Source: an uncultured Paracoccaceae bacterium (GTDB lineage Bacteria > Pseudomonadota > Alphaproteobacteria > Rhodobacterales > Rhodobacteraceae). Taken from it: 10,019 nt of DNA. Shown here piece after piece: positions 7,225-10,019 of this stretch. The translations under genes were made by a program, and so were the position numbers. The notes below the pieces were generated by a model. That model saw only the letters and a program-made list of their open reading frames with translations. It was not told the origin of the DNA and did no database searches. The stretch spans positions 1 through 10,019 of the forward strand of contig CALCPC010000456.1 in the NCBI GenBank assembly GCA_937900975.1, written 5' to 3'. Every line of letters begins with the position of its first letter. Positions within the stretch are counted from its first letter, which is position 1.

Positions 7225-7740
7225 TGCTAGCCGCCAGATCCCGCCCTGAAGGCAGGCCATGGGCCACACTGCGCGGCATCGCCCCAAAGGCGCGCTTTCC
7301 GCGGCGCCCAGGCGCCGGGCGGTTGCACACCGGGGGCAAGGACCGGCGCGTGGCCCGCGCGTCGGAGCGGGTGGTCCGGCTGCGGGGCGACGCCCGCCGC
7401 CGACGGTCCACGGCGCGCCGGGCGCATCCCAGCGCTGAGAGCAGCGCGCCGCCATGGGCCGAAGACCAAATGGCCCGGTCCCCCCGCTGTGCCCCGGCCA
7501 AGGCTTCCCAAGGCGGCGGGAGTGACGCCCGCTGGACAGGCCCCAAGCCGGCGAAAGCGGCCCTGCCGGGTCCGCGGCGGGTTGAGACCGCAGTCCCGCG
7601 CCGCGCCGGACCGCGATAGGACGCCCCGACCCGGCTTTATGTCTTTGACAAGGGACGAACTTTCTGAGAAGCAACCACGCCGGCGGAACGCCCATCGCGC
7701 GGTGCGGCAGAGGGGGCGCCTGGCGACGCTGCCCGCACGG

Positions 7741-7758
7741 CCTGGCCCGTCGGCCAGG
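7741..7758 (-). terminator. GC-rich hairpin downstream of deoA
   Basis: CCTGGCC (7741-7747) and GGCCAGG (7752-7758) are perfectly complementary around a 4-nt loop, and two more G-C pairs form past a one-base bulge. On the minus strand it lies about 60 nt after the deoA stop. No T-run follows, so intrinsic termination is doubtful; it could protect the upstream deoC-deoA message from 3' decay or partially attenuate deoB-add. Confidence 0.4.
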
Positions 7759-7782
7759 GCCAGGGCCAGGGTCAGGGTCAGG
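7753..7782. repeat. Five-copy hexamer tandem repeat (GYCAGG)5
   Basis: Three copies of GCCAGG are followed by two of GTCAGG with no interruption. The first copy also forms one arm of the hairpin at 7741-7758, and the next two copies could replace it in the stem, so the hairpin has alternative registers. Such short tandem repeats can change copy number by slippage. Confidence 0.8.
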
Positions 7783-7819
7783 CCCGCGCCCGGCGCGTCG
7801 CGCCCGCCCCGGCGCGGTG

Positions 7820-9127
7820 TCAGCGGATGTCTCCCAGGATTACGGGGATCTCCGCCGGCGGCGTCTCGATCACTGTATAGGCCTGGCGAACCGCCCCGGC
7901 CGCACGTTCGGCCGCGGCCCCGTCGCGCGCATGAACCCGCGCCAGCGGCGTCTCCCCATCCACATAGGCACCCGCGCCCGCCAGCCAATCCAGCCCCACC
8001 GCCGGATCGACCGTGTCGCTGGCCACCCGACGGCCGCCGCCAAGCTCCACCACCAGCACCCCCAGCGCCCGCGTGTCGATGCTGGCGACAAATCCCGCTG
8101 CGTCTGGCAGAACCTCCTCCACCACCGGCGCGCGGGCAAGATGGCGCGCCGGCGCCTCGACCAGATCGCTCGGCCCGCCGAGGGCGGCGACCATGCGGCC
8201 AAAAACCTCTGCCGCGCGACCGCTTTCCAACGCAGCCGCAACATGCGCGCGCCCCTTGGCCGCCGAGCCGGCCAGCCCGCCAAGCGCCAGCGCCTCCCCG
8301 CCAAGACCGGTGACGACATCCCAAAGACGGCTGTCGACCTCCCGCCCGGTCAGAAAGCCGATGGCGACCTCAACCTCCAGCGCATTGCCGGCGGCCGGGG
8401 CCAGCGGCGCGCTCATATCCGTCAGAAGCGCGCTGGTCGGGCACCCGGCGCCCTGGCCGACATCGACCAAGACCCGGGCCAAGTCCGCCGCCGCATCCTG
8501 CGCGACCATGAAAGCGCCGGACCCGGTTTTGACGTCGAGCACCAGCGCATCCAGCCCTGCCGCTAGCTTTTTGGACAGAATCGACGCACAGATCAAATCG
8601 ATGCTTTCGACCGTCGCCGTAACATCGCGAACGGCATAGATCCGGCCATCCGCCGGGGCGATCTCGGGCGTCTGACCGATGATGGCGCAGCCGACCTCTG
8701 CCGTCACACGGCGCAGCAGGGCCAGATCGGGCCGCGTGTCATACCCTGGGATCGCATCGAACTTATCCAACGTGCCGCCGGTATGGCCCAACCCGCGGCC
8801 CGAGATCATCGGCACAAACGCCCCGCAGGCCGCCAGCGCCGGGGCAAGCATCAGCGACACCGTATCCCCGACGCCGCCTGTCGAGTGCTTGTCGATCACA
8901 GGTCCCGGCAGATCCCATTGCAGCACCCGACCGCTGTCGCGCATCGCTTGCGTCAGATGCACCCGCTCGGCCGCATCCATCCCGCGGATCAGCGTTGCCA
9001 TGGCAAAGGCCGCGATCTGGGCATCGCTGACGCGCCCATCCGTGCTCCCCTCAATCAACGACGCTTTTGCGTCGCGCGGCAGCGCCTTGCCATCGCGTTT
9101 GGCCGCAATGACCTCAGCGGTCAGCAT
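7820..9127 (-). CDS. deoA: Thymidine phosphorylase
   Basis: This 435-residue cytosolic homodimeric enzyme cleaves thymidine (and deoxyuridine) with phosphate to thymine and 2-deoxyribose-1-phosphate. The pyrimidine-nucleoside phosphorylase pattern is clear: an N-terminal helical domain, then [15 protein letters not shown] (78-92, phosphate binding), the family signature [16 protein letters not shown] (109-124), [20 protein letters not shown] (164-183) with R167 and S182, SKKLA (185-189) with K186, and [10 protein letters not shown] (198-207). A C-terminal alpha/beta domain follows. The length is normal. The ATG at 9127 overlaps the last base of the deoC stop (TGATG), so translation is coupled. 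No visible upstream transcription signal. It feeds deoxyribose-1-phosphate to DeoB. Confidence 0.96.
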   Translation of the reverse strand: MLTAEVIAAKRDGKALPRDAKASLIEGSTDGRVSDAQIAAFAMATLIRGMDAAERVHLTQAMRDSGRVLQWDLPGPVIDKHSTGGVGDTVSLMLAPALAACGAFVPMISGRGLGHTGGTLDKFDAIPGYDTRPDLALLRRVTAEVGCAIIGQTPEIAPADGRIYAVRDVTATVESIDLICASILSKKLAAGLDALVLDVKTGSGAFMVAQDAAADLARVLVDVGQGAGCPTSALLTDMSAPLAPAAGNALEVEVAIGFLTGREVDSRLWDVVTGLGGEALALGGLAGSAAKGRAHVAAALESGRAAEVFGRMVAALGGPSDLVEAPARHLARAPVVEEVLPDAAGFVASIDTRALGVLVVELGGGRRVASDTVDPAVGLDWLAGAGAYVDGETPLARVHARDGAAAERAAGAVRQAYTVIETPPAEIPVILGDIR

Positions 9128-9897
9128 CAGTATTCAACGCCGGGAAGCGGTGCCTCTGTGCTGTCCTGGCCGTCCAGCGTCTGCAAAAGCGGCGTCAACA
9201 CGCCCGAGGCGCCGATGCGGAACCGCGCGGGCGTTGCCCAGTCGGGGCCCATGATCTCATCGGCGAGTTCAAGGTAAACCGCGGCGTCGGCGGTGCTGCG
9301 CACACCACCGGCGGCCTTGAACCCCGCATCGGCCGCGTCGGCTGCAATGGCCTCTAGCAGGATGCGGCCCGAAACCGGCGTTGCATTGATCGGCACTTTC
9401 CCGGTCGAGGTTTTCAGAAAATCCGCGCCCCCCAGCAGCGCGCGTTCTGCAGCCTTGCGGATCAGCGCCTCATCCCCCAACACGCCGGTCTCAAGGATCG
9501 CTTTGACGGGTGCTGTGCCCGCGGCCTCCTTCACGCGGCGTACAAGGGCGGGAATAGTCTCCTCCTGCCCTTCCATCAGATCGCGGTAGGGCACGACCAG
9601 ATCGATCTCATCCGCGCCATCTTCTCGCGCCCGCTCGACCAGGGCCAGCACATCCTCCGAGGGTTCGGCGCCGGTCGGAAAATTGACCACCGTGGCGATG
9701 CGAATGCCGGTCCCGATCAGATGGCCGCGCGCTTCGGTCACAAAGCGCGGCCACAGGCACACGGCAGCCACCGGGCCGTGCCGGGTATCGGCGCGCCGGC
9801 AGAGCGCTTCGACCCCGGCACTGTCGGCGTCGTCGCTCAGATCCGTCAGGTCGAGACAGGCCAAAGCCCGCGCGGCCGCCTGCGAAAGATCATCCAT
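9127..9897 (-). CDS. deoC: Deoxyribose-phosphate aldolase
   Basis: The 256-residue class I aldolase splits 2-deoxyribose-5-phosphate to glyceraldehyde-3-phosphate and acetaldehyde, the last step of deoxynucleoside sugar breakdown. Seen: VCLWPRFV (46-53), VVNFPTG (70-76), DEIDLVVPYRDLMEG (96-110) with D99, VKAILETG (131-138), ADFLKTSTGKV (158-168) with Schiff-base lysine K162, and GFKAAGGVRS (192-201) with K194. The ATG at 9897 gives the normal length and has GAGG 6 nt upstream; an open frame extends 51 nt further but its extra residues are the shadow of the upstream gene. It overlaps that upstream gene by 8 nt and deoA by 1 nt, so it sits inside one operon. Confidence 0.95.
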   Translation of the reverse strand: MDDLSQAAARALACLDLTDLSDDADSAGVEALCRRADTRHGPVAAVCLWPRFVTEARGHLIGTGIRIATVVNFPTGAEPSEDVLALVERAREDGADEIDLVVPYRDLMEGQEETIPALVRRVKEAAGTAPVKAILETGVLGDEALIRKAAERALLGGADFLKTSTGKVPINATPVSGRILLEAIAADAADAGFKAAGGVRSTADAAVYLELADEIMGPDWATPARFRIGASGVLTPLLQTLDGQDSTEAPLPGVEY

Positions 9898-10019
9898 TGC
9901 CCACCTCAAGATGCCCGGCCGTGAAGGCGCCCGGCAAAAGCGCGCCAAGGGTCGTCACCTCCCGCGGGCCGTCCGGTCCGGCCAGCGTCACCGTCACATC
10001 CGCCGACCCAAATTCGGCC
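9890..10019 (-). CDS. 3' end of an unidentified gene upstream of deoC
   Basis: A frame open to the window edge codes for 42 residues that end in GHLEVGNG before a TGA at 9892-9890. The stop lies 8 nt inside deoC, an arrangement that strongly suggests a real co-transcribed gene rather than chance. Visible sequence: AEFGSADVTVTLAGPDGP, then REVTTLGALLPGAFTAGH; it is Thr/Val/Gly-rich and looks beta-rich, with no Cys and no transmembrane stretch. I do not recognise the family, and too little is present to assign a function. Confidence 0.65.
   Translation of the reverse strand, partial: AEFGSADVTVTLAGPDGPREVTTLGALLPGAFTAGHLEVGNG

Larger units (their letters stand above)
7225..7819. other. 595-bp gap without a recognisable gene between deoA and deoB
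   Basis: All three minus-strand frames stay open over long stretches because the DNA is so GC-rich, but their translations are Arg/Pro/Gly-rich and match nothing I know; the plus-strand frames are no better. I find no tRNA T-loop signature. Contents that can be described: a GGCGCC-CA-GGCGCC inverted repeat at 7303-7316, an AT-rich island at about 7634-7675 that includes a TTGACA (plus strand, 7645-7650) without a matching -10, a 7-bp GC hairpin at 7741-7758, a hexamer repeat at 7753-7782, and very GC-rich sequence up to the deoA stop. It may be a long intercistronic leader, an unrecognised RNA, or a decayed gene. Confidence 0.6.

Noticed and set aside
7225..7695. In-frame extension of deoB upstream to 7695
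   Set aside because: The added residues are Arg/Pro/Gly-rich and unlike any phosphopentomutase. The ATG at 7224 gives the family's normal N terminus and length of 400.
7225..7819. Flp/Tad pilus gene or tRNA in the deoA-deoB gap
   Set aside because: I looked for the hydrophobic N-terminal pilin motif and for tRNA T-loop signatures on both strands and saw neither.
7227..8324. Minus-strand open frame of 365 codons running from deoA into the gap
   Set aside because: The first part is out of frame inside deoA and reads as low-complexity Gly/Arg; the part in the gap has no protein-like character. Absence of stops is explained by GC content.

Overview
The window looks like a chromosomal segment of an alphaproteobacterium, most likely a member of the Rhodobacteraceae (Roseobacter/Rhodobacter type). 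The evidence is the high G+C content by eye, the strong G/C preference at third codon positions, tightly packed operons with 1-8 nt overlaps, a DUF952 gene fused by overlap to pyrD, and a deoC-deoA-deoB-add salvage cluster. There is no phage, transposon, CRISPR or RNA gene that I can support.

Layout. (1) 1-169: no gene; an imperfect inverted repeat at the very edge and a hairpin just after the first gene. (2) 170-1747, minus: a secreted 5'-nucleotidase/metallophosphatase of the UshA type, with a possible 5'-leader hairpin ending right at its ribosome binding site. (3) 1876-2537, plus, divergent from it: two small tandem paralogues of the uncharacterised Lin0512 family. (4) 2662-4934, plus: a DMT-family (EamA) permease, a DUF952 protein and pyrD (dihydroorotate dehydrogenase, quinone type), spaced 3 nt apart and overlapping by 4 nt, so almost certainly one operon. 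A six-codon arginine-rich mini-ORF overlaps the permease start. (5) 5036-10019, minus, convergent with pyrD: add, deoB, deoA, deoC and the 3' end of one further gene. Every junction overlaps or touches except deoA-deoB, which is split by about 595 bp that I cannot read as a gene and that carries a hexamer tandem repeat and a strong GC hairpin.

How the genes fit together. The window is dominated by nucleotide and nucleoside metabolism. The periplasmic nucleotidase would strip phosphate from external nucleotides. Thymidine phosphorylase (DeoA), phosphopentomutase (DeoB) and deoxyribose-phosphate aldolase (DeoC) carry the sugar of deoxynucleosides to glyceraldehyde-3-phosphate and acetaldehyde. 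Add deaminates a purine nucleoside, and PyrD supplies pyrimidine by the de novo route. The permease, DUF952 and Lin0512 proteins have no function that can be assigned from sequence alone.

I did not find a clearly new multi-gene system. The points most worth a second look are the tandem Lin0512 pair with complementary motif loss, the unexplained 595-bp gap inside the deo operon, the hairpin at the nucleotidase ribosome binding site, the arginine mini-ORF, and the non-canonical PGSN motif in Add.
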